Below, piece by piece: positions 49,070 through 60,183 of a DNA stretch of 64,000 nucleotides. Origin of the DNA: Staphylococcus haemolyticus (GTDB taxonomy: Bacteria; Bacillota; Bacilli; Staphylococcales; Staphylococcaceae); NCBI RefSeq assembly GCF_006094395.1, contig NZ_CP035291.1, positions 1,178,001 to 1,242,000 of the forward strand. Direction: 5' to 3'. Both the position numbers and the translations under genes were made by a program. Every line of letters starts with the position of its first letter. The stretch's first letter is position 1. The notes under the pieces were generated by a model. The model was not told where the DNA came from and ran no database searches. It saw only the letters and a list, made by a program, of their open reading frames with translations.

Positions 49070-49906
49070 GTGCAAAAGTTTTTTAAAAATAACAAATTAA
49101 TTGTTGTTTTTTGTGCTGTTATAATTTTTATTGCACTGATTGGTTTGTCCTTAAGGTCACATACACAATCACCTCCTGAACAATATGTGGGGGATTCTGT
49201 TTCTCTTGGGCAAAGAGTCGTGAGCTATCCTGTCAATTTTGTTACTGGAGCGATAAATAATCTTTTTAGCTCAAATAAAACAACTGACAACAAGAAAATA
49301 AAACAACTAGAGGCTAAAAATGAAAAGTTAGAAGCGGAAAATAAAGATTTAAAAAAAGAATTAGATATGACTGATATTTCTAAATATGATCCAATTTCTG
49401 GTGCTGTAATCGCTAGAAATGCTGATCAATGGATGAATACAGTAATCATTGATAAAGGAAATAAAGACGGTGTTAAATCAAATATGGCTGTAATGACAGC
49501 TGAAGGTTTAGTTGGAAGAGTAACGAAAGTTAACCAATTTTCAGCACAAGTAGACTTATTATCTACTAACACTAGAACAGGTAAATTGTCTGTTAACATT
49601 CAACACGATTCTAAAAATGTATTTGGTTTAATCGATCACTATGATAAAAAGAATCAAGAACTAATCATTGGCAATATCAATAATAAAAATAAGATTTCAA
49701 AAGGCGATAAGGTCGTAACTAGTGGGTTAGCCGATCAATTACCAAGTGATTTATACATAGGTGAAGTGACCAAAGTTGAAAATGATGAGTACGGATTAGC
49801 AAAAGAAGTTAGAGTTAAAACAGGCGCTAATTTATCCGATATTAGCCATATATATATCGCCAAAAAAGATCCTGACAATGCTTCCGATGAAAGCAGGGAC
49901 AATTGA
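49070..49906 (+). CDS. mreC: Cell shape-determining protein MreC
   Basis: MreC is a membrane-anchored periplasm-side protein that organises cell-wall synthesis. The 278-residue protein has an N-terminal membrane helix (about 8-26), a coiled coil at about 75-100 (KIKQLEAKNEKLEAENKDLK) and the beta-barrel MreC domain. The start is GTG 49070, preceded by AGAGGTG. mreD overlaps its stop codon. As in other staphylococci no mreB is present upstream, which fits coccal shape; MreCD are retained in S. aureus but reported dispensable. Confidence 0.94.
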   Translation: MQKFFKNNKLIVVFCAVIIFIALIGLSLRSHTQSPPEQYVGDSVSLGQRVVSYPVNFVTGAINNLFSSNKTTDNKKIKQLEAKNEKLEAENKDLKKELDMTDISKYDPISGAVIARNADQWMNTVIIDKGNKDGVKSNMAVMTAEGLVGRVTKVNQFSAQVDLLSTNTRTGKLSVNIQHDSKNVFGLIDHYDKKNQELIIGNINNKNKISKGDKVVTSGLADQLPSDLYIGEVTKVENDEYGLAKEVRVKTGANLSDISHIYIAKKDPDNASDESRDN

Positions 49907-50415
49907 TGAGAGTATTTTTGTACTTAATCGTTGGTGTAGTACTGTTTTACATTGACAGTATCATTGGACTTCTAATCCCAATGCATTTTGGTCATTTCGA
50001 GTTTAATTTTATTCCTCATTTAATTTTGTTGTATATATTGTTGATAACGATTTATCGTGGCTTTGGAATCGGATTAATATTCGCAATTCTGTTTGGAATC
50101 GTAACTGATATATATGTCGGCAGTGTCTATGGATTATATATGTTTGGTTACTTAGCACTTGTCGTTATATTTGATAAATTTCTCAAAGTTTTTTATCGAG
50201 ACTATACAATGATTTGTATTTTGAGTATTATTAGTATTATTGTTTTCGAAATTTACGTAGCAATTATTTATGGTGTGATTGGATTCGCTAATATTGATAT
50301 AATCAATTTCACTTTATTAAGAATGATTCCAACTATTATATTAAATGTCATTTTACTTATTATACTTTTCCCAGCTTTTATAAAATTTATGAAAAAAACT
50401 CATATACAAGATTGA
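49906..50415 (+). CDS. mreD: Cell shape-determining protein MreD
   Basis: The 169-residue protein has five to six hydrophobic segments and partners MreC in the membrane. The hydrophobic pattern and position, rather than sharp motifs, identify it; FGIVTDIYVGSVYGLYMF near residue 60 is the usual conserved part. The ATG shares one base with the mreC stop codon, so it is translationally coupled. Its own stop codon lies within the TTGACA of the rplU promoter, and there is no terminator before that. Confidence 0.92.
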   Translation: MRVFLYLIVGVVLFYIDSIIGLLIPMHFGHFEFNFIPHLILLYILLITIYRGFGIGLIFAILFGIVTDIYVGSVYGLYMFGYLALVVIFDKFLKVFYRDYTMICILSIISIIVFEIYVAIIYGVIGFANIDIINFTLLRMIPTIILNVILLIILFPAFIKFMKKTHIQD

Positions 50416-50440
50416 CACCGGTATTTAGTAATGGTAAGAT
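50412..50440 (+). promoter_or_regulatory. Promoter of rplU-prp-rpmA
   Basis: A consensus TTGACA (50412-50417) and TAAGAT (50435-50440) are 17 bp apart. The mreD stop codon (50413-50415) is inside the -35. Confidence 0.85.
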
Positions 50441-50446
50441 GCAATA

Positions 50447-50535
50447 GTTGAGTAGTTTTATAGCTACATACAACCGCTCAAATATAGGTTTAAGAACATT
50501 TTTTTATGTCACCTATATATGGCGTGACTTATTAA
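50447..50535 (+). promoter_or_regulatory. Ribosomal protein L21 leader
   Basis: The leader between promoter and rplU can fold: ATATAGGT (near 50482) pairs with ACCTATAT (near 50511), with outer CGC/GCG pairing, around a loop containing seven T. Firmicutes carry a known L21 leader RNA at this position. Assignment rests on position and this stem. Confidence 0.65.
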
Positions 50536-50552
50536 TATAGGAGGTGCAAAGT

Positions 50553-50861
50553 ATGTTTGCTATTATCGAAACAGGCGGTAAACAAATTAAAGTAGAAGAA
50601 GGTCAAGAAATCTTCGTTGAAAAATTAGATGTTAATGAAGGTGACTCATTCACATTTGATAAAGTATTATTTGTAGGTGGCGATTCAGTTAAAGTTGGTG
50701 CCCCAACTGTTGAAGGTGCTACTGTTACTGCTACAGTTAACAAACAGGGTCGCGGTAAAAAAATCACTGTATTTACGTATAAACGTCGTAAAGACTCTAA
50801 ACGTAAAAAAGGCCATCGTCAACCATATACTAAATTAACTATTGATAAAATCAAGGCTTAA
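50553..50861 (+). CDS. rplU: 50S ribosomal protein L21
   Basis: L21 binds 23S rRNA in the large subunit. The 102-residue protein starts [18 protein letters not shown] and ends with the conserved [22 protein letters not shown] chose the ATG at 50553, preceded by AGGAGGTG; an in-frame upstream start at 50544 overlaps this ribosome site. It heads rplU-prp-rpmA. Confidence 0.97.
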   Translation: MFAIIETGGKQIKVEEGQEIFVEKLDVNEGDSFTFDKVLFVGGDSVKVGAPTVEGATVTATVNKQGRGKKITVFTYKRRKDSKRKKGHRQPYTKLTIDKIKA

Positions 50862-50864
50862 TTT

Positions 50865-51185
50865 ATGATTACAATTGACATCACTATTAATGATAGTGGA
50901 AAAGTAACAGACGTTATTATGGATGGTCATGCTAATCATGGTGAATATGGACATGACATTGTTTGTGCAGGTGCTTCAGCGGTTTTATTTGGAAGCGTTA
51001 ATGCAATTCTAGGTTTAACTTCTGAGAAACCAGACATTGACTATGAGGATGATGGAGGTCATTTTCATATTAGAAGTGTAGATACAAACAATGAACAAGC
51101 GCAATTAATTCTTCAAGCAATGTTAGTTTCTTTACAAACGATTGAAGATGAATATAATGAAAATATCAGATTAAATTACAAGTGA
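50865..51185 (+). CDS. prp: Ribosomal-processing cysteine protease Prp
   Basis: Prp removes the N-terminal extension of L27, an essential step in staphylococci and other Firmicutes. The 106-residue protein has the catalytic dyad His22 (DGHANHG) and Cys34 ([11 protein letters not shown]). It lies 3 bp after rplU, with poor space for its own ribosome site, and directly before its substrate gene rpmA. Confidence 0.95.
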   Translation: MITIDITINDSGKVTDVIMDGHANHGEYGHDIVCAGASAVLFGSVNAILGLTSEKPDIDYEDDGGHFHIRSVDTNNEQAQLILQAMLVSLQTIEDEYNENIRLNYK

Positions 51186-51196
51186 GGTGTATCCCG

Positions 51197-51481
51197 ATGT
51201 TAAAATTAAACTTACAGTTCTTCGCATCTAAAAAAGGGGTAAGTTCTACTAAAAACGGTCGTGACTCAGAATCAAAACGTTTAGGTGCTAAACGTGCTGA
51301 TGGTCAATACGTTACAGGCGGTTCTATTTTATACCGTCAACGTGGTACAAAAATTTATCCTGGTGAAAATGTAGGTCGTGGTGGCGATGATACATTATTC
51401 GCTAAAATCGACGGCGTTGTTCGTTTCGAACGTAAAGGTCGCGACAAAAAACAAGTTTCTGTATACGCAGTAGCTGAATAA
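51197..51481 (+). CDS. rpmA: 50S ribosomal protein L27 with cleavable N-terminal extension
   Basis: L27 reaches the peptidyl transferase centre with its N-terminal tail. The 94-residue product begins [20 protein letters not shown]. The LQFFA-SKK segment is the Prp cleavage site, with cleavage after FF giving the mature N terminus. I chose the ATG at 51197, 9 bases after GAGGTG; the frame opened upstream at 51182 overlaps the prp stop. A compact terminator follows. Confidence 0.97.
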   Translation: MLKLNLQFFASKKGVSSTKNGRDSESKRLGAKRADGQYVTGGSILYRQRGTKIYPGENVGRGGDDTLFAKIDGVVRFERKGRDKKQVSVYAVAE

Positions 51482-51494
51482 TTTTTGTCTAGTT

Positions 51495-51530
51495 AACACC
51501 AGAAGTGAATGCTTCTGGTGTTTTATTTTG
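51495..51530 (+). terminator. Terminator of rplU-prp-rpmA
   Basis: AACACCAGAAG and CTTCTGGTGTT form a perfect 11-bp stem with a 6-base loop, followed by TTATTTTG. Confidence 0.9.
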
Positions 51531-51633
51531 TTTTAATACAAAAGTGTAACTTTATAGTGTTAATTTTTCATGCTTTAATGGATAATGATATAATGTTGTC
51601 ATTAAAGAACAAATCGTAAAAGAGGTGAGATAT

Positions 51634-52926
51634 ATGTTTGTCGATCAAGTTACAATATCTCTTAAAGCTGGTGATGGTGGTAATGGTATCACTGCCTATA
51701 GAAGAGAGAAATATGTACCATTTGGAGGACCAGCTGGTGGCGACGGTGGTAAGGGCGCATCAGTTGTTTTTGAAGTAGATGAGGGATTAAGAACATTATT
51801 AGACTTTAGATACCAACGTCATTTTAAAGCTAAAAAGGGCGAAAATGGGCAAAGTAGTAATATGCATGGTAGAGGTGCAGACGATTTAGTGTTAAAAGTA
51901 CCTCCTGGTACAATAATCAAAAGTGTGGAAACTGATGAAGTATTAGCTGACCTTGTTGAAGATGGCCAACGTGCTGTCGTAGCTCGTGGTGGACGAGGTG
52001 GACGAGGTAATTCTCGTTTTGCTACACCTAGAAACCCAGCACCAGACTTTAGTGAAAATGGTGAGCCAGGTGAAGAATTAGATGTAACATTAGAGCTTAA
52101 ATTATTAGCAGATGTTGGATTAGTTGGATTCCCTAGTGTTGGTAAATCAACATTATTGTCAATAGTTTCAAAAGCTAAACCTAAGATTGGTGCGTATCAT
52201 TTTACTACAATTAAGCCAAATTTAGGTGTCGTTTCAACACCCGACAATAGAAGTTTTGTTATGGCCGATTTACCAGGTTTAATTGAAGGCGCTTCAGATG
52301 GTGTTGGATTAGGACATCAGTTTTTAAGACATGTTGAACGTACAAAAGTGATTGTTCATATGATAGATATGAGTGGGTCAGAAGGTAGAGATCCATTTGA
52401 TGATTACCAAATTATAAATAAAGAATTAGTAAATTATAAACAACGATTAGAGGATAGACCTCAAATTGTAGTAGCTAATAAAATGGATATGCCCGATGCA
52501 CAAGATAATTTAACTTTATTTAAGGAACAAGTAGATGATAGCGTTACGATTATTCCTGTTTCTACAATTACAAGAGATAATATTGAACAGTTATTATACG
52601 CTATAGCAGATAAATTAGATGAAGTTAAAGATATTGACTTTAGCGTTGATAACGATGAAGAAATAGGTGTTAACCGTGTACTTTATAAACACACGCCTTC
52701 TCAAGATAAATTCACTATCACTAGAGACGACGATGGTGCGTATGTAGTAAGTGGTAATGCAATTGAGAGAATGTTTAAAATGACAGACTTTAATAGTGAC
52801 CCAGCAGTAAGAAGGTTTGCTAGACAAATGCGTTCAATGGGTATTGATGATGCATTGAGAGAACGTGGCTGTAGTAATGGAGACATCGTTAGAATTTTAG
52901 GTGGAGAATTTGAATTTGTAGAATAG
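51634..52926 (+). CDS. obg: Essential GTPase Obg
   Basis: Obg (CgtA) is an essential GTPase in 50S assembly that also binds ppGpp. The 430-residue protein has the glycine-rich Obg fold (1-158), the G domain with P-loop GFPSVGKST near 166, DLPGLIEGA (G3) and NKMD (G4), and the C-terminal OCT domain. I chose ATG 51634, giving [18 protein letters not shown], preceded by AGAGGTGAG. It heads the obg-ACT-ruvAB-queA-tgt-yajC cluster. Confidence 0.97.
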   Translation: MFVDQVTISLKAGDGGNGITAYRREKYVPFGGPAGGDGGKGASVVFEVDEGLRTLLDFRYQRHFKAKKGENGQSSNMHGRGADDLVLKVPPGTIIKSVETDEVLADLVEDGQRAVVARGGRGGRGNSRFATPRNPAPDFSENGEPGEELDVTLELKLLADVGLVGFPSVGKSTLLSIVSKAKPKIGAYHFTTIKPNLGVVSTPDNRSFVMADLPGLIEGASDGVGLGHQFLRHVERTKVIVHMIDMSGSEGRDPFDDYQIINKELVNYKQRLEDRPQIVVANKMDMPDAQDNLTLFKEQVDDSVTIIPVSTITRDNIEQLLYAIADKLDEVKDIDFSVDNDEEIGVNRVLYKHTPSQDKFTITRDDDGAYVVSGNAIERMFKMTDFNSDPAVRRFARQMRSMGIDDALRERGCSNGDIVRILGGEFEFVE

Positions 52927-52937
52927 GAGTGCTAACA

Positions 52938-53393
52938 GTGGACAACAATGATTATAAAAAGTTTTACTTGATACGTGAAGATGTCTTGCCTGAATCAGTG
53001 GTAAAAACATTAAAAATTAAAGATGCTTTAAAAAATAATCCGGAATTGTCCATTTATGAAGCTGTTAAATTATTTGATCTTTCACGTAGTGCATTTTATA
53101 AATATAGAGAAACAATCTTCCCTGTAGATGAAAAAATGTTAGATCATCGTGAATTTACGCTTATTCTTTATGTTAATGATATTGTAGGGATGTTAGCACA
53201 AGTACTTAATACGGTTTCTAAATTGCAATTATCTGTTCTTACTATACATCAAAGTGTACCAATGGAAGAGAAAGCTACGATAACATTATCACTTAGCGCA
53301 AAAGATACCACCATTTCAATTGATGAAATTATAAAGGCACTAAGAAATATTGAACATGTTTCTAAAGTTGAATTAATAAGTATGAGTATGTAA
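52938..53393 (+). CDS. ACT-domain protein, UPF0735 / PheB-like
   Basis: The 151-residue protein has an N-terminal helical part with a helix-turn-helix-like SIYEAVKLFDLSRSAFYKYRE (about 35-55) and a C-terminal ACT domain (about 70-150, beginning FTLILYVNDIVGMLAQVL). The ACT domain suggests binding of an amino acid. The Bacillus homologue after obg is called PheB, but no phenylalanine enzyme activity is shown for it. The GTG at 52938 follows AGGAG by 7 bases and gives MDNNDYKKFYLI. Confidence 0.85.
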   Translation: MDNNDYKKFYLIREDVLPESVVKTLKIKDALKNNPELSIYEAVKLFDLSRSAFYKYRETIFPVDEKMLDHREFTLILYVNDIVGMLAQVLNTVSKLQLSVLTIHQSVPMEEKATITLSLSAKDTTISIDEIIKALRNIEHVSKVELISMSM

Positions 53394-53405
53394 GGAAGGT
53401 AACGA

Positions 53406-54011
53406 ATGTACGCTTATATTAGAGGTAAATTGACGCAATTATTTCCAACGCATGTAGTTGTTGAATCAATTAATGGGGTTGGATATGAAATTCAGACTCC
53501 AAATTCCTATCGATTTCAAAAATATTTGGAGAAAGAATTAGTAATTTATACATCTTTAATTGTTAGAGAAGATGCTCAGTTACTTTATGGATTTATTAAT
53601 GAAGAAGAAAAAGATATGTTCTTAAGTTTAATCAAAGTTACAGGTATAGGTCCAAAGTCTGCATTAGCAATTTTAGCTACTAGTACACCAAATGAAGTTA
53701 AAATGGCAATTGAAAATGAGAATGATGCTTATTTGACTAAGTTTCCAGGTATTGGTAAAAAAACTGCACGTCAAATTGTGCTAGATTTAAAAGGCAAAGT
53801 TCAAATTACAAGAGAAACAACTGAGACACTTTTAAGTATGAATGAAGAAAATTCAAATAGCGAAAACCTAGTTAAAGAAGCATTACTCGCCCTAGAGGCT
53901 TTAGGTTACTCAAAACGAGAAATTTCTAAAGTTGAAAAAGTACTCAACAAATCAACATTTGATTCTGTTGATGAAGCAGTAAAACTAGGACTAAAAACAC
54001 TTGTGTCTTAA
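53406..54011 (+). CDS. ruvA: Holliday junction DNA helicase subunit RuvA
   Basis: RuvA is the tetramer that binds Holliday junctions and guides the RuvB motors. The 201-residue protein has the OB-fold (1-63), the helix-hairpin-helix region with [13 protein letters not shown] near 76-88 and [17 protein letters not shown] near 112-128, and the C-terminal RuvB-contacting domain. AAGGAAGG precedes the ATG. ruvB follows after 54 bp. Confidence 0.97.
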   Translation: MYAYIRGKLTQLFPTHVVVESINGVGYEIQTPNSYRFQKYLEKELVIYTSLIVREDAQLLYGFINEEEKDMFLSLIKVTGIGPKSALAILATSTPNEVKMAIENENDAYLTKFPGIGKKTARQIVLDLKGKVQITRETTETLLSMNEENSNSENLVKEALLALEALGYSKREISKVEKVLNKSTFDSVDEAVKLGLKTLVS

Positions 54012-54065
54012 ATTATAAAAAAATCATATTATTTACAACTACTAATGTAACTGGGGGGAGAAACT

Positions 54066-55061
54066 ATGGATGACAGAATGGTTGATCAAGCTTTGCATAG
54101 TGAAGAAACTTCTTTTGAATTATCACTTAGACCAACAATGTTAAAACAATATATTGGGCAATCATCAATAAAAAACAACTTAGAAGTATTCATTAAAGCA
54201 GCTAAACTACGTGAAGAGCCATTAGATCATGTACTTCTATTTGGACCACCAGGATTAGGTAAAACAACACTATCCAATATTATCGCTAATGAAATGAACG
54301 TTAATATAAGAACTGTCTCAGGTCCATCATTAGATAGACCAGGTGACTTAGCAGCAATACTATCTGGTTTGCAACCTGGGGATGTACTATTCATTGACGA
54401 AATTCATCGTTTAAGCAGCACAGTTGAAGAAGTTTTATATTCAGCGATGGAAGATTTCTTCATTGATATTATCATTGGAAAAGGTGATGAGGCTCGTAGT
54501 ATTAGAATAGATTTGCCTCCATTTACGCTAGTAGGTGCGACTACACGGGCTGGAAGCTTAACTGGTCCACTAAGAGATAGATTTGGCGTTCATTTGAGAT
54601 TAGAATATTATAATGAGAATGATTTAAAAGAAATTATAATTCGAACAGCAGAAGTGTTAAACACAAAAATTGATGATGAAAGTGCAACTGAGTTAGCTAA
54701 ACGTTCACGAGGAACGCCTCGAGTCGCAAATCGTTTATTGAAACGCGTTAGAGATTTTCAACAAGTCAATGAAGATGAACAGATTTATATTGAGACTACT
54801 AAACAAGCTTTACAATTGCTTCAAGTAGATGCAGAAGGTTTAGACTACATTGATCATAAAATGATGAGATGCATCATTAATCAATATGATGGTGGTCCGG
54901 TGGGTCTTGATACCATAGCTGTTTCTATCGGTGAGGAGCGTATAACAATTGAGGATGTCTACGAGCCTTTTTTAATTCAAAAAGGATTTATAGAACGTAC
55001 ACCTAGAGGTAGAAAAGCTACTGCATTTGCATACGAACATTTCAAAAATTTTAATAAATGA
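54066..55061 (+). CDS. ruvB: Holliday junction DNA helicase subunit RuvB
   Basis: RuvB is the AAA+ hexameric motor for branch migration. The 331-residue protein has Walker [11 protein letters not shown] at about 59-68, Walker [12 protein letters not shown], sensor 1 LVGATTRAG, the arginine finger in LRDRFG, and a winged-helix C-terminal domain. GGGGGGAG lies before the ATG. It is in line with ruvA and queA. Confidence 0.97.
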   Translation: MDDRMVDQALHSEETSFELSLRPTMLKQYIGQSSIKNNLEVFIKAAKLREEPLDHVLLFGPPGLGKTTLSNIIANEMNVNIRTVSGPSLDRPGDLAAILSGLQPGDVLFIDEIHRLSSTVEEVLYSAMEDFFIDIIIGKGDEARSIRIDLPPFTLVGATTRAGSLTGPLRDRFGVHLRLEYYNENDLKEIIIRTAEVLNTKIDDESATELAKRSRGTPRVANRLLKRVRDFQQVNEDEQIYIETTKQALQLLQVDAEGLDYIDHKMMRCIINQYDGGPVGLDTIAVSIGEERITIEDVYEPFLIQKGFIERTPRGRKATAFAYEHFKNFNK

Positions 55062-55071
55062 GGGATAAAAA

Positions 55072-56097
55072 ATGAATGTTGAGGAATTTGATTATGACTT
55101 GCCTGAATCATTAATTGCTCAGACCCCTTTAAAAGATAGAGACCAAAGTAGATTGTTAGTGTTAGGTAGAAACAGTGGTAATATTGAACATAAACATTTT
55201 AAAGATGTCATTAATTACTTGGAAACTGGTGATACACTTGTCTTAAATGATACACGTGTTATGCCTGCACGATTATTTGGTTTAAAAGAAGAGACTGGTG
55301 CAAAAGTTGAAATGCTAATGCTTACTCGAATTGAGAATAATGATTGGGAAGTTTTACTTAAACCAGCAAAGCGAATTAAAGTGGGGAATAAGTTGTCTTT
55401 CGGAGAGGGTAAGATTATAGCTGAATGTATAGAGGAATTGGATCAAGGTGGACGTATCATGCGTTTGCATTATGAGGGAATTCTTGAGGAAAGATTAAAT
55501 GAACTCGGTGAAATGCCTTTACCACCATATATAAAAGAACGATTAGATGATCCTGACCGCTATCAAACTGTCTACGCTAAAGAAAGTGGTTCTGCAGCAG
55601 CACCAACAGCAGGGTTGCATTTTACAGATGAACTTTTAGATGAAATTAGAGCAAAAGGTATAAATATTGCATTTATAACATTGCATGTTGGATTAGGAAC
55701 ATTTAGACCTGTAAGTGTTGAAGATATTAATGACCATGAAATGCATAGTGAATATTATCAAATGACCCAAGAAACAGCTAACTTATTAAATCAAACAAAA
55801 AAAGAAGGTCATAGAATCATTTCTGTAGGTACAACCTCAACAAGGACTCTAGAGACTATTCGTCGTGATTACAATGAATTTGTAGCTGTTAGTGGATGGA
55901 CTGATATTTTTATATATCCAGGATTTACATATAAAGCTATAGATGGTTTAATTACTAATTTCCATTTACCTAAATCAACTTTAGTTATGCTTGTATCAGC
56001 ATTTAGTAGTCGAGAAAACATTTTAAACGCATATAAAGAAGCTGTTAAACTAGAATATAGATTTTTCAGTTTTGGAGATGCGATGTTAATTATTTAA
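55072..56097 (+). CDS. queA: S-adenosylmethionine:tRNA ribosyltransferase-isomerase
   Basis: QueA transfers and rearranges the ribose of SAM onto 7-aminomethyl-7-deazaguanine in tRNA, giving epoxyqueuosine. The 341-residue protein has the usual start [27 protein letters not shown], the [12 protein letters not shown] segment near 182-193 and [12 protein letters not shown] near 205. It is followed by tgt, which performs the preceding step of the same modification. Confidence 0.96.
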   Translation: MNVEEFDYDLPESLIAQTPLKDRDQSRLLVLGRNSGNIEHKHFKDVINYLETGDTLVLNDTRVMPARLFGLKEETGAKVEMLMLTRIENNDWEVLLKPAKRIKVGNKLSFGEGKIIAECIEELDQGGRIMRLHYEGILEERLNELGEMPLPPYIKERLDDPDRYQTVYAKESGSAAAPTAGLHFTDELLDEIRAKGINIAFITLHVGLGTFRPVSVEDINDHEMHSEYYQMTQETANLLNQTKKEGHRIISVGTTSTRTLETIRRDYNEFVAVSGWTDIFIYPGFTYKAIDGLITNFHLPKSTLVMLVSAFSSRENILNAYKEAVKLEYRFFSFGDAMLII

Positions 56098-56104
56098 TGA
56101 ATGA

Positions 56105-57256
<1,152 letters not shown>

Positions 57257-57271
57257 TAAGGAGACAACATA

Positions 57272-57532
57272 ATGAACGTTTCAGCACTTATTTTACCTAT
57301 AATTTTAATTATAGTATTTTATTTCTTTTTAATTCGACCTCAACAAAAACGTGCAAAAGAACATCGTGAAATGATTAGCCGAATCGAATCTGGTCAACGT
57401 ATTACTACTATTGGTGGCTTGAAAGGAACTGTTAAAGCTGTTGATGAAACTACAGTTGTTATCACAGTTAATGGTCATGGAACAGAAATGACTTTCGAAA
57501 AACCAGCAATTAAACAAGTAGACCCTTCTTAA
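57272..57532 (+). CDS. yajC: Preprotein translocase subunit YajC
   Basis: YajC is a small membrane partner of SecDF in protein export. The 86-residue protein has one N-terminal membrane helix (about 4-22), then RPQQKRAKEHREMI and the conserved GQRITTIGGLKGTV. AAGGAGAC precedes the ATG. It closes the ruvAB-queA-tgt-yajC unit. secDF is next but has its own promoter beyond a terminator. Confidence 0.95.
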   Translation: MNVSALILPIILIIVFYFFLIRPQQKRAKEHREMISRIESGQRITTIGGLKGTVKAVDETTVVITVNGHGTEMTFEKPAIKQVDPS

Positions 57533-57561
57533 AGTTAAGGGGAAATGAAATTTATTTATTT

Positions 57562-57604
57562 AAAACTGTCGACAAAGTTCATACTATGTTGACAGTTTTT
57601 ATAT
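57562..57604 (+). terminator. Terminator after yajC
   Basis: AAAACTGTCGACA pairs with TGTTGACAGTTTT (one G-U pair) around a 12-base loop, followed by T and AT-rich sequence. Confidence 0.8.
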
Positions 57605-57697
57605 TATATGTATATGTGTAATAATCTTAATTTCACTAAAAGATGTAGTATGTTAATATAGATAGGTCATGTAATAACTATGTAATTTTTAATTAAC

Positions 57698-57726
57698 TTG
57701 CACATGGTTTGTTAAAAGATTATTCT
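57698..57726 (+). promoter_or_regulatory. Promoter candidate of secDF
   Basis: TTGCAC (57698-57703) and TATTCT (57721-57726) are 17 bp apart, 30 bp before the secDF start codon. Confidence 0.5.
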
Positions 57727-57756
57727 TAGTACATAAGTAAACAATGAGGTGTTCAT

Positions 57757-60042
57757 GTGAAGAAATTTAGTAGGATAATTGCATTCATACTAATTGTAGC
57801 CGTTTTGTTTGTCGGAATGGGGCTTACATATAAGAATGTAGTTAAAAATGTAAATCTCGGACTAGATTTACAAGGTGGATTTGAAGTTCTTTATCAAGTT
57901 AAACCACTTGATGGGGATAAAAAAATCGATGAAAAAGCCTTGCAATCTACTGCTAGAACTTTGGAAAACCGTGTTAACGTGCTAGGTGTTTCTGAGCCTC
58001 ACATTCAAGTTGAGGATCCAGATCGTATCAGAGTTCAATTAGCAGGTGTAAAAGATCCTGATGAGGCACGTAAAATATTATCTTCTCAGGCTAATTTAAC
58101 TATTCGTGATGCCAATGATAAAGTTAAATTAACTGGTAAAGATATTGTACAAGGTTCAGCTAAACAAGAATTTAAGCAAGGTACTAATGAACCAGCTGTT
58201 ACATTTAAATTAAAAGATCGTGCTAAATTTAAAAAAGTAACAGAAGAAATTTCGAAAAAACAAGAAAATATGATGGTAGTATGGCTTGATTATAAAAAAG
58301 GTGATAGCTACCATAAAGAGATAGAAAAACCTGAAGATAAACGTAAATACGTTTCAGCTGCATCAGTAGATCAACCTATTAATTCTGATAGTGTTGAAAT
58401 TTCAGGTGGATTTCATGGTCAACAAGGTGTGGAAAGAGCTAAACAAATTGCAGAATTACTGAATGCTGGTTCACTACCTGTTGATTTAAAAGAAATTTAT
58501 TCTAATTCAGTAGGTGCACAGTTTGGTCAAGATGCACTTGATAAAACAATATTTGCATCAGCGATAGGCGTAGCAATTATATATCTATTTATGGTCGGTT
58601 TCTATAGACTACCTGGTTTAGTTGCTATCATCGCATTAACTGTTTATATTTATCTTACATTAGTAGCATTTAATTTCATTTCTGGTGTTCTTACATTACC
58701 AGGATTAGCAGCTCTCGTACTCGGTGTAGGTATGGCTGTCGATGCTAACATAATTATGTATGAACGGATAAAAGATGAATTACGAATTGGTAGGACGTTA
58801 AAACAAGCCTACTCTAAAGCAAACAAGAGTTCTTTCTTAACGATATTTGACTCGAACTTAACTACAGTTATTGCTGCAGGTGTATTATTCTTCTTCGGTG
58901 AAAGTTCAGTAAAAGGTTTTGCGACAATGTTACTTTTAGGTATTCTTATGATATTTGTAACAGCAGTATTTTTATCAAGAGGTTTATTATCATTACTTGT
59001 ATCATCTAATTACTTTAAGAAGAAATTCTGGCTATTTGGAGTTAGTAAGAAAAATAGACATGATATTAATGAAGGTGTAGATGTTCATGATCTTAAAACT
59101 TCATATGAAAAGTGGAATTTTGTTAAATTAGCCAAACCATTAATCGGATTCAGTATTCTGATTTTGATTGTTGGTATTGTGATTTTAAGTATATTCAAAT
59201 TAAACTTAGGTATTGATTTCTCTGCAGGTACGCGTGTTGATATCGACTCTGATACAAAATTGTCTCAACCTAAAGTTGAACGTACGATGAAAGACATGGG
59301 ATTAACTCCAGATCAAGTTCAAATTAATGGTAGTGACAATAAACAAGCAACTGTGCAATTTAAGAAAGATTTATCTAAAAATGAAGTTGTAGAACTTAAC
59401 AAAAAAGTGAACAATGAATACGGTCATAAACCAACTGTAAATACAGTATCACCAATGATTGGACAAGAATTAGCTAAAAACGCTATGAAGGCTCTTATCT
59501 ATGCGGCAATAGGTATTATTATCTATGTTTCACTAAGATTCGAATGGAGAATGGGTCTATCATCAGTATTAGCATTACTGCATGACGTCTTTATGATTGT
59601 TGCATTATTCAGCTTACTTCGTTTGGAAGTTGATATTACATTTATTGCAGCAGTACTAACTATCGTAGGTTATTCAATTAATGATACGATTGTAACATTT
59701 GACCGTGTAAGGGAAAATCTGCATAAAATTAAAGTCATTACTAAACCAGAGCAAATCGATTACATCGTTAATCGCTCTATTCGTCAAACAATGACTCGTT
59801 CCGTTAATACTGTTTTAACGGTAATTGTTGTCGTAGTTGCGATTTTAATATTTGGGGCATCAAGCTTATTCAATTTCTCATTAGCATTATTAATTGGATT
59901 AGTATCTGGTGTATTCTCTTCAGTATTTATCGCTGTTCCTTTATGGGGTATAATGAAGAAACGACAACTTAAAAAAGCAGATAACGGTAAATTAACGGTA
60001 TACAAAGAGAAAAAATCAAATGATGAAAAGATTTTAGTATAA
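57757..60042 (+). CDS. secDF: Protein-export membrane protein SecDF (fused)
   Basis: SecDF uses the proton gradient to help complete protein export through SecYEG. The 761-residue protein is the natural SecD-SecF fusion of Firmicutes, with 12 membrane segments in two sets of six. NLGLDLQGGFEV near residue 33 is the first SecD motif. GMAVDANIIMYERIKDEL near 325 is the membrane motif of the SecD half, and GYSINDTIVTFDRVREN near 645 is its SecF counterpart. The external P1 domain is at about 60-260. Translation starts at GTG 57757, after GAGGTG. Confidence 0.96.
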   Translation: MKKFSRIIAFILIVAVLFVGMGLTYKNVVKNVNLGLDLQGGFEVLYQVKPLDGDKKIDEKALQSTARTLENRVNVLGVSEPHIQVEDPDRIRVQLAGVKDPDEARKILSSQANLTIRDANDKVKLTGKDIVQGSAKQEFKQGTNEPAVTFKLKDRAKFKKVTEEISKKQENMMVVWLDYKKGDSYHKEIEKPEDKRKYVSAASVDQPINSDSVEISGGFHGQQGVERAKQIAELLNAGSLPVDLKEIYSNSVGAQFGQDALDKTIFASAIGVAIIYLFMVGFYRLPGLVAIIALTVYIYLTLVAFNFISGVLTLPGLAALVLGVGMAVDANIIMYERIKDELRIGRTLKQAYSKANKSSFLTIFDSNLTTVIAAGVLFFFGESSVKGFATMLLLGILMIFVTAVFLSRGLLSLLVSSNYFKKKFWLFGVSKKNRHDINEGVDVHDLKTSYEKWNFVKLAKPLIGFSILILIVGIVILSIFKLNLGIDFSAGTRVDIDSDTKLSQPKVERTMKDMGLTPDQVQINGSDNKQATVQFKKDLSKNEVVELNKKVNNEYGHKPTVNTVSPMIGQELAKNAMKALIYAAIGIIIYVSLRFEWRMGLSSVLALLHDVFMIVALFSLLRLEVDITFIAAVLTIVGYSINDTIVTFDRVRENLHKIKVITKPEQIDYIVNRSIRQTMTRSVNTVLTVIVVVVAILIFGASSLFNFSLALLIGLVSGVFSSVFIAVPLWGIMKKRQLKKADNGKLTVYKEKKSNDEKILV

Positions 60043-60050
60043 ATTATTAG

Positions 60051-60087
60051 GGAGTAGGACATTGCATTCAATGTTCTACTCTTTTTC
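60051..60087 (+). terminator. Terminator of secDF
   Basis: GAGTAGGACATTG pairs with CAATGTTCTACTC (one G-U pair) with a very short loop, followed by five T. Confidence 0.85.
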
Positions 60088-60183
60088 TAGTATCATTAAT
60101 AGTTTTATCAACTAAACGTTGTTTACTTTTTATTTAGTTGAATTTTCGGTATAATGGCTTTTGGAAAAAGGGAGGATAATTAC

